Source of the DNA: Candidatus Saccharimonadota bacterium
GTDB taxonomy: Bacteria; Patescibacteriota; Saccharimonadia; Saccharimonadales; Saccharimonadaceae
Reading direction: 5' to 3'
Length of the DNA stretch: 64,000 nt
Assembly (NCBI GenBank): GCA_017510705.1
Contig: JAFWMO010000003.1
Span: forward strand, 1 to 64,000
Shown: positions 36,422 to 44,977 of the stretch, piece by piece
Layout: the number at the start of each line of letters is the position of its first letter
Position numbering within the stretch: the stretch's first letter is position 1
Notes under the pieces: generated by a model
What the model saw: only the letters and a program-made list of their open reading frames with translations
Databases searched by the model: none
What the model was told of the DNA's origin: nothing
Made by a program: the position numbers and the translations under genes

Positions 36422-36653
36422 TTATCCCAATACCGAAGATAAAGGTTTTGTCTATAGCCCACTATTCTTCGTCCGCGGAGGCCGCATCAACAATAGCACT
36501 TTGGGCTACGCAGGTTACTATGGCGGCTATTGGTCTAGCACCGTGCAGTCCGATACCGGCGCCCGTTACTTGCGTTTCCTTAGTGGTGGTTCCGATCCGC
36601 AGTATAACAGCAACCGGCTCACCGGATTTCCTCTCCGCTGCGTAGCCCGCTAG
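36422..36653 (+). other. Orphan hypervariable FISUMP cassette 2
   Basis: Encodes in one frame about 75 residues of a FISUMP/C-type-lectin-like C-terminus (GYYGGYWSSTVQS, ending FPLRCVAR then TAG). An ATG lies at 36405 but has no ribosome site and follows a terminator. Compared with cassette 1 (16481) all 35 differences can be explained by changes at adenines of a common template, and 32 are at codon positions 1 or 2. The shared 47-bp front end marks a defined cassette boundary. No upstream lectin-like domain is attached. Confidence 0.6.
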
Positions 36654-36699
36654 TTAGCATCCCCAGTTTTTCTACCTATCTTTTCCCGCGGCTCCCTAG

Positions 36700-37923
36700 T
36701 TAGTTTTGGAGTAATTTTGCAATCTTGGCGCGGAGTTTGTTTTCTTCGGGTGCGCCAGCAATAGTATCTACGCCGACACGGAGAAGGCCAAGTGCTGTGG
36801 CATAGGAATGGTCTAGTTTGTGGTCTTCTGGCAGAGTTAAATCTGGTAAATCATTGACATCAATTAAATGAATAACCGGGCGGCGCGAAAAAGCGAGATT
36901 TTTGTACCAGTCCGAAATAGCCAGAGTCTCTTGGATGAGCGAGAGGCTAGCACCGCCACCGCAGAGAAGCACGCTTCTAGGCAAACTGCCGTCGGTGCCA
37001 AAATCCTCGAGGGCGACTTCTACGCCAGTGAGCCAAACGCTAATATTGCGAGAGAGTGCGGCCTCAACTTTGGATTTTTCGCGATCATTTAATTTGCCTG
37101 CGTCAAAATCTAGCTTTTTGTTTTCGGCCACTTCAAAATCTACGCCAAGGGATTCTGCTACTTGATGAGTAAAACTACGCCCGCCGATAGAAAACATTTT
37201 GGTGCCTTCAACGCCACCGTCTTCTATCACGGCAATGTCCGTAGTGCCACCACCAATATCCATTACAATACTGGAAAAATTTGAATCGAGATCGTCACCA
37301 AGACAGGCGCGACAGACAGCAAACGGCTCTACTGCCACGGTGAGAAGATCCAAATTTAGCTCGGCGCAAACCTTTTCTATGGCTGCTACGTGAATAAGCG
37401 GAGCAAAAGCTGTGTAAAATTGAATAACTATATCGGAACCTTTGAAGCCGATTGGATTGGAAATCTTGTAGCCATCTATGGTGAGGGAAACAATAGCCGA
37501 ATTAATAAGGCGGACTTCGACGTTTTCGTTGCCGGTCTCTAGCGCGACGGTTTTTCGGGCGACTTCGCCGGATTTTTGCTGAACTTTTTTGACGATTTCG
37601 TTCATCTCGGACTCAGAAATTGGCTTGTTCATGTTTTTGCGCGTGTAGTTGACAGTAGTGGTGTTGCCCTTGATAAGCTCGCCCGCGATGCCCACCACGG
37701 CAAGATTGGCACGCTCGCCGGCTTCGTTTTCGGCTTGGTTTAAAGCATCTTCACAGGTGGCTACAACGGCTGGAATGTCTGCTACTGCACCGTTATACAT
37801 GCTACCCTCGGATTGCTTGGCTTTGCCAATACCAAGAACTTCTAGCTTACCTTTTTTGCTTGGGCGAGCTAGGACGGCTTTGACAAATTCTGTGCCAATA
37901 TCTAGACCAAGTATAGTGTTCAT
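36700..37923 (-). CDS. Actin-like ATPase of the PilM/FtsA family
   Basis: A 407-residue protein with the actin/Hsp70 fold. Phosphate-1 motif GLDIGTEFVKA lies at the start, phosphate-2 DIGGGTTDIAVIE near residue 220, and the adenosine motif (VLLCGGGASL) near residue 318. The layout fits FtsA and PilM; which one it is cannot be decided, since no ftsZ or pilus gene is adjacent. In this lineage it could serve type IV pili or division. It overlaps rluB by 4 nt (ATGA), so translation is coupled to that gene. Confidence 0.82.
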   Translation of the reverse strand: MNTILGLDIGTEFVKAVLARPSKKGKLEVLGIGKAKQSEGSMYNGAVADIPAVVATCEDALNQAENEAGERANLAVVGIAGELIKGNTTTVNYTRKNMNKPISESEMNEIVKKVQQKSGEVARKTVALETGNENVEVRLINSAIVSLTIDGYKISNPIGFKGSDIVIQFYTAFAPLIHVAAIEKVCAELNLDLLTVAVEPFAVCRACLGDDLDSNFSSIVMDIGGGTTDIAVIEDGGVEGTKMFSIGGRSFTHQVAESLGVDFEVAENKKLDFDAGKLNDREKSKVEAALSRNISVWLTGVEVALEDFGTDGSLPRSVLLCGGGASLSLIQETLAISDWYKNLAFSRRPVIHLIDVNDLPDLTLPEDHKLDHSYATALGLLRVGVDTIAGAPEENKLRAKIAKLLQN

Positions 37924-38708
37924 GGTTTAATTATAACACATTTTCCGGGCTGCAAGTCTGTAAGCTGATACTTGCCAAATTGTACTCTGTGTAAAGAAAC
38001 AACTTTATAGCCAAGTGCTGCGAAAGTACGGCGGATTTGGCGATTACGACCCTCGGACAAAATCACAGTGTAGGAGCAGTGAGACACCGTCTTTCTCGGG
38101 GCGCGTCCGGCCGGCCCATCGCCATGGGCGGCCGGCGCTAATTCTCGCCTTGCCAGGCTCCGAACCCCCTTCGAAAGAGGTGCCTCACTGTTCCTAATCA
38201 CCGTGAACTTACTGGGGCCGTCGTCGAGCATTACGCCGTAATCTGAGATCATTTGCTGGTGGAGTGGCTCCAAAGGGCGGTCTAGCTCTATCTCATAAAT
38301 CTTTTCCTTGTGAAACTTTGGATGGGTCATTTGGTAGGCAAAATCGCCATCATTGGTAAGCAAAATCAGCCCAGAGCTGTCTTTGTCTAGGCGACCAACT
38401 GTTTTTAGTTTGGTGTATTCTTTTGGTAGAATCTCATAGATGGTAGGAGCATCACCTTGGGCGCGACGCGAACAAACATAGCCAACTGGCTTGTTCATTG
38501 CTAGATACAAGAATTCCGTATCAAACGGTACTATCTTAGTATTATAGCACACTTTGGATGATTTGTCAATTCTACCCCCTAGCACGGCTATCTTTCCATC
38601 TACTGTAACCTTGCCAGCAACAATAGCGTCGTCGGCTTCGCGACGCGAAAGACCTAGGCGTTCGGCTAGAAATTTATTGAGCCGGATAGGCTGGTGGTTG
38701 TTGTCCAT
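37920..38708 (-). CDS. rluB: RsuA/RluB-type rRNA pseudouridine synthase with an in-frame palindromic insert
   Basis: A 262-residue pseudouridine synthase. The N-terminal S4 RNA-binding domain reads IRLNKFLAERLGLSRREAD. The catalytic Asp is in VGRLDKDSSGLILLTNDG. The C-terminal block SEGRNRQIRRTFAALGY is intact. Between the FTVI strand and SYTVILSEGRN there are about 35 extra residues (LAPAAHGDGPAGR and flanks) encoded by the palindromic element at 38073-38194, inserted antisense to its core direction. The insert falls in a beta-hairpin turn. RluB and RsuA cannot be told apart from sequence alone. It overlaps the response-regulator gene by 35 nt. Confidence 0.88.
   Translation of the reverse strand: MDNNHQPIRLNKFLAERLGLSRREADDAIVAGKVTVDGKIAVLGGRIDKSSKVCYNTKIVPFDTEFLYLAMNKPVGYVCSRRAQGDAPTIYEILPKEYTKLKTVGRLDKDSSGLILLTNDGDFAYQMTHPKFHKEKIYEIELDRPLEPLHQQMISDYGVMLDDGPSKFTVIRNSEAPLSKGVRSLARRELAPAAHGDGPAGRAPRKTVSHCSYTVILSEGRNRQIRRTFAALGYKVVSLHRVQFGKYQLTDLQPGKCVIIKP
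38073..38194 (+). repeat. In-frame palindromic element, copy C (rluB, antisense)
   Basis: About 122 bp. Its core runs on the plus strand while rluB is on minus. It includes the stem CCGGCCG-CCCAT with loop CGCC and a second hairpin GCCT-TGCC-AGGC. The outer arms (38073-38097 and 38170-38194: GGAGCAGTGAGACACC against GGTGCCTCACTGTTCC) form an imperfect inverted repeat unlike that of other copies. Confidence 0.86.
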
Positions 38709-39258
38709 AATCTGCCTGCTCTACTGGTGGTTGTGGGGTCACTGGGACCGGAGCTTCAACTACCGGCTCCGGCACGGCCGATGCCGGTGCAACTGGAGCT
38801 GACGGTATAGTTGGCTCAGCTGGTTCAGCTGGAGCAGCTGGAGCAGCTGGCTCGGCTGATGGAGCGGCCGGTTCGGCTGGTGCGGTGGCTGGCTTGTCGC
38901 CCAAGACTTCATGAATAGCGTTTACAACATCTTCAATACCAACTTGAGATTTTACCAAATAGCGATCGGCGCCAAGGCGTTCGCCACGAGCGCGTTGATC
39001 ATCTGCGGAGAGAGCAGTCATCATGATAACTTTGATGTTGGCGGTCTCTGGAGTGGAACGAAGGATATCTAGCATATCAAAACCAGAAATTTTTGGCATC
39101 ATTACGTCGGAAAGAATAAGATCTGGCTTTTCACGGACAGCAACAGCAAGAGCCTCTTCACCATCACCGGCCGAAACGACTTCGTAGCCTTCTGCGGTAA
39201 TACGGATACTGTAGATTTCACGAAGAGCTGCGTCGTCTTCTACTACCATGATTTTCAT
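38674..39258 (-). CDS. Response regulator receiver protein with a Pro/Ala-rich tail
   Basis: A 194-residue protein. Residues 1-120 form a receiver domain: acidic pocket VVEDD, phosphoacceptor Asp in LILSDVMMP (about residue 53), Thr in MMTALS and Lys in LVKSQ. Residues about 121-194 are a low-complexity tail of Ala, Pro and Glu (AEPAAPAAPAEPAEPT) ending Tyr/Gln/Pro-rich. There is no DNA-binding output domain. It overlaps the histidine kinase gene by 4 nt, so the pair is cotranslated. Output is probably through protein contact. Confidence 0.9.
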   Translation of the reverse strand: MKIMVVEDDAALREIYSIRITAEGYEVVSAGDGEEALAVAVREKPDLILSDVMMPKISGFDMLDILRSTPETANIKVIMMTALSADDQRARGERLGADRYLVKSQVGIEDVVNAIHEVLGDKPATAPAEPAAPSAEPAAPAAPAEPAEPTIPSAPVAPASAVPEPVVEAPVPVTPQPPVEQADYGQQPPAYPAQ

Positions 39259-40589
39259 TGTTGTCCTCCAATTTGGTTATTAATTTGTTGTTGCGGTATT
39301 GTTGGTGTTTGAAGTATGGGTGGTGATTGTGGCGACGAAGCCTGCTGTGGGACTGGTGGTGCCGGTGGTGAAGCCTGTGGCGGTGGCGACTGAGCTAATA
39401 GGGCCTGCTGGTTGCGAACTACTATCATGCGTTTTTCGTATTCTTCATTTGAGAGGCGCGGCAAGGAGACAAAGAAAGTGGAGCCTTCGCCAAAACCAGA
39501 TTCGGCCCAAACACGCCCACCCATAGCCTCGACGCGTTGCTTGACTAGATAAAGGCCAAGGCCAGTGCCGCCAATTTCGCGCGTATCGGAATTATCTGCA
39601 CGGTAAAATTTTTGGAATATATGGCCAATGTCTTCGGAAGAAATTCCGATACCGGTGTCTGTAACATTAATAAGAACTCGGTCGCCATCGCCACGCACAT
39701 TGACGTAAATGGACCCACCCGCTGGAGTGTATTTGATGGCATTGTCAATAAGATTGTCAATAATTTCACGCAAAAAGTCTATGTCAACAAAGCCATACAC
39801 GACTTGCTCTAGGCGGTGACTATCGCCAAAATTATTTGGATCACTAGTGCCAAAACGAAAATCTATTTTGGCCTCACGCGCACGCATCATGTGAGCATCA
39901 GCAATTTGTTTGACCGTACCGACCATCTCTACCGGGACCATTTTTGGACGAATACGACCATCATCTAGTTTGGTAACATCAAGCAAATCTTGGAAAAGTT
40001 TGCCGAGGTGCTTTGATGCGGCCTGGGCGGCAGTAAGATAGCCGCGAGCTCGCTCGTCTATGGCGGCAGTCTGAGGATTTAAAGCCAAAGAGAGATAGCC
40101 GTCTATCGTGGCTACTGGTGTGCGCATTTCATGCGAGGCAGTGGAGATAAATTCGGCTTGCTCGCCCTCTTCGGCGAGTTCTTTGGTGATGTTGCGAAAA
40201 GTAATAATGCGGTCGCCAGTGCCTTCGGCAATAATAACAGAAATAGCAATTGGTATAACCTTGGCGGATTGGCTGGCTACCAGACAACAAGCATATTTTT
40301 CTAAGGGCTGAGAAGTGCGCATGGATTGGATTAGAGGGTTTTCAGCCTCTTCTAAGTCGCGGCCCTCTTTGGATCTGAGTTTTAGGAGGAGACCATAATC
40401 TAGACCAATCGCATTGGCCGCCATGCCGCATTCTGTCATTGAAACGGCGGCAGGGTTGATGAATTTGATAATGCCGTTTTTGTCTGTGATGATGACGCCG
40501 TCGTGAATAGAATTAAGAGCCATTACGGCCAATGGCGCATTATCGGCGCTTGCAGTGTCTTTTGGTTTGTTACGATTAAAAAGACTCAT
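39255..40589 (-). CDS. Soluble PAS-containing sensor histidine kinase
   Basis: A 444-residue histidine kinase without a membrane segment. Residues about 20-135 form a PAS domain (IHDGVIITDKNGIIKFINPAA). The H-box is ISTASHEMRTPVATIDGYL near residue 150, the N-box DNLIDNAIKYTPAGG near residue 285, and G boxes are DTGIGISSED and GGTGLGLYLVK. The C-terminal 55 residues are Pro/Gln/Ser-rich, matching the tail of its partner regulator. Being cytoplasmic, it likely senses an internal signal. Its promoter region is shared head to head with the gene at 40639. Confidence 0.93.
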   Translation of the reverse strand: MSLFNRNKPKDTASADNAPLAVMALNSIHDGVIITDKNGIIKFINPAAVSMTECGMAANAIGLDYGLLLKLRSKEGRDLEEAENPLIQSMRTSQPLEKYACCLVASQSAKVIPIAISVIIAEGTGDRIITFRNITKELAEEGEQAEFISTASHEMRTPVATIDGYLSLALNPQTAAIDERARGYLTAAQAASKHLGKLFQDLLDVTKLDDGRIRPKMVPVEMVGTVKQIADAHMMRAREAKIDFRFGTSDPNNFGDSHRLEQVVYGFVDIDFLREIIDNLIDNAIKYTPAGGSIYVNVRGDGDRVLINVTDTGIGISSEDIGHIFQKFYRADNSDTREIGGTGLGLYLVKQRVEAMGGRVWAESGFGEGSTFFVSLPRLSNEEYEKRMIVVRNQQALLAQSPPPQASPPAPPVPQQASSPQSPPILQTPTIPQQQINNQIGGQQ

Positions 40590-40638
40590 CTTATATTTAT
40601 TTTAACACAAGCTAAATAAAATGTGTTAAAATTAAGTT
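40590..40638. promoter_or_regulatory. Divergent promoter region
   Basis: Both strands carry TGTGTTAAAAT facing outward within 49 bp. The plus-strand copy (TAAAAT 40627-40632) ends 6 nt before the ATG at 40639; the minus-strand copy serves the histidine kinase. Confidence 0.5.
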
Positions 40639-42372
40639 ATGAATAAAGACGTCATTTATATCGAACCAGAGGATGATATTACTGATATCATTACAAAGAT
40701 AGAAAACGCAAAAGAAAAAATCGTGGCAATTGTACCGCCAAAAAAGGCCGGGGTGTTTAGAAGCATTGTAAACATCAAGCTAATTGCAAAAGCTGGATTT
40801 ACTGCCGACAAAACAATCGTACTAGTGACTACCGATCCGTCTATCGTGAAATTGGCTGCCGCCACCAAAATCCCAGTTACCAAAAATCTTCAAAGCGCAC
40901 CGAGCATACCTAGCTTGGTGAGTGACGACGAAGTGGAAACTACTTCAAAAGAGGAAATTGTAGAAGAAAAAGATGGCGAAGTAAAGGCCGAGGAAGTAGA
41001 AGAAGAGGAGCTAGAGGAAGCGGAAGAAGTAGAGGAAATTAGCGAAGAATCCACAGAAAAGTCTGAAGAAAAAAATGACGCAAAAGACAAAAAGGCCGAC
41101 AAAAAGAAATTGAAAAAAGAAAAATTAACTGAGGCCAAAGAAAAAAGCAAAGAGGCCGCAAAAAATGCCAAAAAATTCTCGCTAGCGTGGTTTAAGGCAC
41201 ACAAAGCCTTGACAGCTGGGTTTGGTGTGGGTGGTATTCTCTTGATTGCATTTTTGGTTTGGGCGTTTGCGATTGCGCCAGCAGTGACTATCACTGTGGG
41301 CATCCGTACTACTACTTCAAATTTCTCCAAGAATGCAACATTCACCACGAAGCTAGAGGAAGAGAATGCGGATGAGGGCAAATTCTATCTCACTGAGAAA
41401 AAGCTAGAGACTGAAGCAAATGTAGAATTTGACGCTACGGGGCAGAAAAACGTTGGTGCAAAAGCTACTGGTAACGTAGTGATATATGCATATTTTAGCC
41501 AACAGGGCGCTATAGCCGTAAATGCCGGAGACCAGTTTACGATCGGTGGCTTAACTTACGCTGCAAACGAAACTACACGCCTTTCTTGGGACGGTTCTAA
41601 TAGTTCCTGCGAAAACACCGATGTGATTAAAGACGGCAAGATTAATTGTAAAATTTCTGGTCGCGTAAATGTCACCGCCACAGAGCCGGGTGAAAAATAC
41701 AATATTGCTGCATCTTCGGCAAACTGGAAGACGACTGCATTAGTGTCTGTATATTCTGACTCTGCAATGTCTGGCGGTACAGACCAAATGGTAACAGTAG
41801 TTTCTCAAGCCGACGTAGATGCCGCCAAAGAAAAACTTGGTCTTGCCAGCGAAGCTGAAAACAAGCAAAAATTACTAGATAGCCTAGAAGAGGGCGCCTT
41901 TATAATTGATTCCAGTTTTAAGCAGACTACTGGTGATGTAGTCTCTACCCCGGCCGTAGGTGAAGAAGTAAAAAGCGACACCAAACCAAAGATTACTGTA
42001 AAAATCACTGATACTATTTTCTTAATTGACAAAACCAAAGTGGAAGAATTTATTACTAAGGAGGTGAAGCTTGCGGATAATTACAAGATTTACACAATGA
42101 ATGACCCATTCGTGGAGAATTTTGTACAATCTACTGATGGATACACTGGCAAGATCAAAACATCCTATACTTCTGGTCCAAAAGTTACTGAGAATGATAT
42201 TGTTGAGCTGGTGAAAGGTAAGGGTATCGGTGATGCACAACATGACCTAGCCTCTATGGACGGTATTAGCGGCAGTTCTATCCGAATAGATAAATCTTAT
42301 CCATGGGTGATGTCCGTGCCTGGTGACGCAAATAAAATCACTGTAATTATCGACGTAAAAGACGGAGAATAG
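40639..42372 (+). CDS. Single-span envelope protein of unknown function
   Basis: A 577-residue protein. Residues 1-90 form a cytoplasmic alpha/beta-type domain (VIYIEPEDDITDIITKIENA, then IVLVTTDPSIVKLAAAT). Residues about 95-185 are a highly charged Glu/Lys linker. One membrane span lies near residues 195-215 (ALTAGFGVGGILLIAFLVWAF). The rest is an outside region of repeated beta-type segments. I know no named domain for it. It is followed by ruvX-mltG after one base and the LysM-CHAP gene, so a cell-wall-related role is plausible. Confidence 0.75.
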   Translation: MNKDVIYIEPEDDITDIITKIENAKEKIVAIVPPKKAGVFRSIVNIKLIAKAGFTADKTIVLVTTDPSIVKLAAATKIPVTKNLQSAPSIPSLVSDDEVETTSKEEIVEEKDGEVKAEEVEEEELEEAEEVEEISEESTEKSEEKNDAKDKKADKKKLKKEKLTEAKEKSKEAAKNAKKFSLAWFKAHKALTAGFGVGGILLIAFLVWAFAIAPAVTITVGIRTTTSNFSKNATFTTKLEEENADEGKFYLTEKKLETEANVEFDATGQKNVGAKATGNVVIYAYFSQQGAIAVNAGDQFTIGGLTYAANETTRLSWDGSNSSCENTDVIKDGKINCKISGRVNVTATEPGEKYNIAASSANWKTTALVSVYSDSAMSGGTDQMVTVVSQADVDAAKEKLGLASEAENKQKLLDSLEEGAFIIDSSFKQTTGDVVSTPAVGEEVKSDTKPKITVKITDTIFLIDKTKVEEFITKEVKLADNYKIYTMNDPFVENFVQSTDGYTGKIKTSYTSGPKVTENDIVELVKGKGIGDAQHDLASMDGISGSSIRIDKSYPWVMSVPGDANKITVIIDVKDGE

Positions 42373-42373
42373 A

Positions 42374-43801
42374 ATGAAAATTCTAGGCCTAGATGTTGGC
42401 ACAAAAAGAATTGGCGTAGCAAAAGTAGATACTGGCACAAAAATTGCTGTGCCAGTAGAGACTATTGACGTAAATGGTGCGGAGTGGCAAGAACTTAGCC
42501 GTTTGGCTAGACTTAATAATACATTCCTATTCGTAGTGGGATTACCACGTAGTAATGAGGGTAACGAGACCCAACAATCTGCCTATGCACGAAATTTTGC
42601 CAAAACTCTTACCGAAAAGATCCCAGGGGCAAGAGTAAGATTCCAAGATGAAAGTTTGACGTCTGTAGTGGCCGAGGAGAGATTAAAATCTCGCAAGAAA
42701 AATTATAAAAAAGGCGAGGTTGATGCTGAGGCAGCAGCGATTATTTTGCAAGATTTTGTAGAAAGCTACAGAGATGGGTCGGCTCTAGCCAAATCTGCGC
42801 CAGCGCCAGAAAACGAAGCCGAGCGTATAAGAGAAGATATTGCTGCTGTCACAAAAAAGAATGCCGACAAGGTAGTCTTGCAGGCTAAAAAAGTAAAATC
42901 AAAGACGAAAAAATGGAAAATTATCGGGATACCACTCATTATTGCCGTATTGATTGCCGGTGGTGTTACTGCGGTGATTATGATTAAACAATACCGCGAC
43001 GAAGAACGCAGAAAATACTACGAAGAGCAAGAAGCAAAAATGGTAGCGGAGACTTTTGATTTTACAATTCGCCCTGGGGAGACAATTTTTGACGTAAAAA
43101 AACATTTGCTAGAACTAGACAGAGGTGGTAAGGACGAAAATGGCGATAAGCTACCGAGTTATACCGAAGCCGAGATAAATGCAGCTTTTGACGCAACATA
43201 TGACTACCCGATAATGGCTTCTAGGCCAGCAGGTGCTAGTCTAGAGGGATATTTATATCCAGAGACACATAATTTTTATAGTAGCGCCACGGTAGAAGAT
43301 GTTCTCGGCAAATTTATTGAAGATTTTGGCAAAAAGATAGCGGAAAATGACCTTGAAGCGAAATATGCCGCACGTGGGTTAACTCTATACCAGGGGATCA
43401 CACTGGCATCGGTGGTGCAAAAAGAGGCTGGCGGGGACGCTCAACCTACCGTAGCACAGGTTTTCTTGACTCGTCTGGGGTATGGTATACCTCTTGGGAG
43501 CGACGTAACTGTATCTTATGCGCTAGATGTAGTAGACCCAAATCGCACGACTTATTCCGATAATGCAGCGGCACTTACGATAGATTCTTGTTATAATACC
43601 AGATTATACGCTGGGCTTCCGTGTGGTCCGATTTCAAATCCAGGCGAAGCAGCACTTCTGGCTGTAGCAAACCCATCAGATACCGCTTATCTCTATTTCT
43701 TGACAGGAGACGACGGTATGATGTATTATAGTTATACAGAGGAAGAGCATATCCAGAATATTGCCCTACATTGCCAAACCCTCTGTAATGTATCATTATG
43801 A
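42374..43801 (+). CDS. RuvX-MltG fusion protein
   Basis: A 475-residue protein joining two normally separate proteins. Residues 1-135 are a RuvX/YqgF RNase-H-fold domain (GLDVGTKRIGVA, FVVGLPRSNEG, FQDESLTSVVAEE, and DAEAAAIILQDF). Residues about 135-175 form a linker, and about 177-198 a membrane span. Residues about 215-475 are an MltG endolytic transglycosylase, with the catalytic Glu in SVVQKEAGGD and family blocks LEGYLYPETH, PLGSDVTVSYAL and GLPCGPISNPGEAAL. The genes are neighbours in many bacteria, so fusion is understandable, but it places a resolvase-like domain at the membrane. It overlaps the next gene by 4 nt. Confidence 0.92.
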   Translation: MKILGLDVGTKRIGVAKVDTGTKIAVPVETIDVNGAEWQELSRLARLNNTFLFVVGLPRSNEGNETQQSAYARNFAKTLTEKIPGARVRFQDESLTSVVAEERLKSRKKNYKKGEVDAEAAAIILQDFVESYRDGSALAKSAPAPENEAERIREDIAAVTKKNADKVVLQAKKVKSKTKKWKIIGIPLIIAVLIAGGVTAVIMIKQYRDEERRKYYEEQEAKMVAETFDFTIRPGETIFDVKKHLLELDRGGKDENGDKLPSYTEAEINAAFDATYDYPIMASRPAGASLEGYLYPETHNFYSSATVEDVLGKFIEDFGKKIAENDLEAKYAARGLTLYQGITLASVVQKEAGGDAQPTVAQVFLTRLGYGIPLGSDVTVSYALDVVDPNRTTYSDNAAALTIDSCYNTRLYAGLPCGPISNPGEAALLAVANPSDTAYLYFLTGDDGMMYYSYTEEEHIQNIALHCQTLCNVSL

Positions 43802-44874
43802 CGAAAAAGAAGAAAAAATTTGATTTTCGTAAAGCAAAACGTTTTTTACCGTACATACTTACTGGTATAGTTACGTTGTTTTTGGTGTCTGTAGGCTCAA
43901 TTGACAAGAAAAATGCCAGCGCCAGCCTTAGTCTGGATGCTTTTGCAGACGAAAACTACAAAGTTTCGGTAGATCAGCTATCTGGGCTATATCTGGTGGC
44001 AAGCGTATCTGATGCGATTGGCCTAGCTAGCGCTAATGACGTAGCGTCAAACTACGTGATTGTAACGTCACTGCGTGATGCCGGACAGACTTCTACTGGT
44101 AAACTAGAAAAACCACCAATCACCAATATTATCACCTCTCGTGGCGTAGTAGAATACGTGGTAAACGAAGGTGAAAGTATGGATGTAATCGCAGCGAAAT
44201 TTGGCGTTTCTACGGATCAAATTCGTTGGTCTAACGGCAAGAAGACTACTGACATATCAGTGGGCGAGGTACTCTATATTCCAAGCAAACCAGGTATTGT
44301 TTATACTGTAAAATCTGGCGAAACAGCCCAGAGCATCGCCGAAAAATACGGTTCTAACGCTGCAGAAATCATCGCCCTAAACGACCTTGAAGTTTCTGGG
44401 CTTGCAGAGGGGATGCGAATTTTGATTAACGGTGGTTCTTTGCCAGAAATAGAACGTCCGGAATATGTGGCGCCAGTAGTACGAGTGGCATATACCTATT
44501 CCTACTCTGGCTATGGCTCATCTCGCTTGAATGTAGAGGAGCTTGGTAGTGTTTACGGGGCAGGAAATGGTTACTTCCCAGGCCAGTGTACTTGGTGGGC
44601 TAAACACATGCGTCCAGATTTGCCAAACACGCTTGGTAATGCTGGGGCTTGGGCAGATAGCGCTCGAGCAATGGGGCTTCCGGTAGACAGGACTCCGGCA
44701 CCTGGGGCAATTTACGTCAGCCGCTCTGGTTGGTATGGCCACGTTGGCTATGTGGAAGCGGTAAATCCAGACGGCTCTATCGTAGAGACAGAGATGAACT
44801 ATGGTTGGGCATACCGTGTGATTCGCGCTACAATTCCAGCCGGTGTAGCAGCTACCTTTGAATATATTCACTAA
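43798..44874 (+). CDS. LysM-CHAP secreted peptidoglycan hydrolase
   Basis: A 358-residue protein with an N-terminal membrane anchor or signal (about residues 15-33). Two LysM domains lie near residues 118-162 and 167-212 (VEYVVNEGESMDVIAAKFG and YTVKSGETAQSIAEKYG). A C-terminal CHAP domain has catalytic Cys in GQCTWWAK and His in GHVGYVE. It should cleave peptide cross-links of peptidoglycan outside the cell. It directly follows ruvX-mltG (ATGA overlap), so two wall-acting enzymes are cotranslated. Confidence 0.93.
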   Translation: MTKKKKKFDFRKAKRFLPYILTGIVTLFLVSVGSIDKKNASASLSLDAFADENYKVSVDQLSGLYLVASVSDAIGLASANDVASNYVIVTSLRDAGQTSTGKLEKPPITNIITSRGVVEYVVNEGESMDVIAAKFGVSTDQIRWSNGKKTTDISVGEVLYIPSKPGIVYTVKSGETAQSIAEKYGSNAAEIIALNDLEVSGLAEGMRILINGGSLPEIERPEYVAPVVRVAYTYSYSGYGSSRLNVEELGSVYGAGNGYFPGQCTWWAKHMRPDLPNTLGNAGAWADSARAMGLPVDRTPAPGAIYVSRSGWYGHVGYVEAVNPDGSIVETEMNYGWAYRVIRATIPAGVAATFEYIH

Positions 44875-44898
44875 TAGATTCACAGACAGGGGTAGAGA

Positions 44899-44927
44899 TT
44901 GACTTTTTTGGTGTTTTGTGGTATAAT
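44899..44927 (+). promoter_or_regulatory. Promoter of the GH13-like gene
   Basis: TTGACT and TATAAT spaced by 17 bp, the strongest consensus promoter in the window. A leader of about 45 nt and an AAGGAGGG ribosome site follow. Confidence 0.75.
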
Positions 44928-44977
44928 GAAAGCATAACGATAGTTCTTTAACAACATTTCTTAAGGAGGGAAAAGAG

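Noticed and set aside
16709-36653. A complete diversity-generating retroelement inside the window
   Set aside because: No reverse transcriptase frame and no A-rich template copy were found; both cassettes look already diversified.
36200-36700. CRISPR array or tandem repeat
   Set aside because: The apparent repetition with 16481 is a single distant copy; no regularly spaced repeats occur anywhere in the window.
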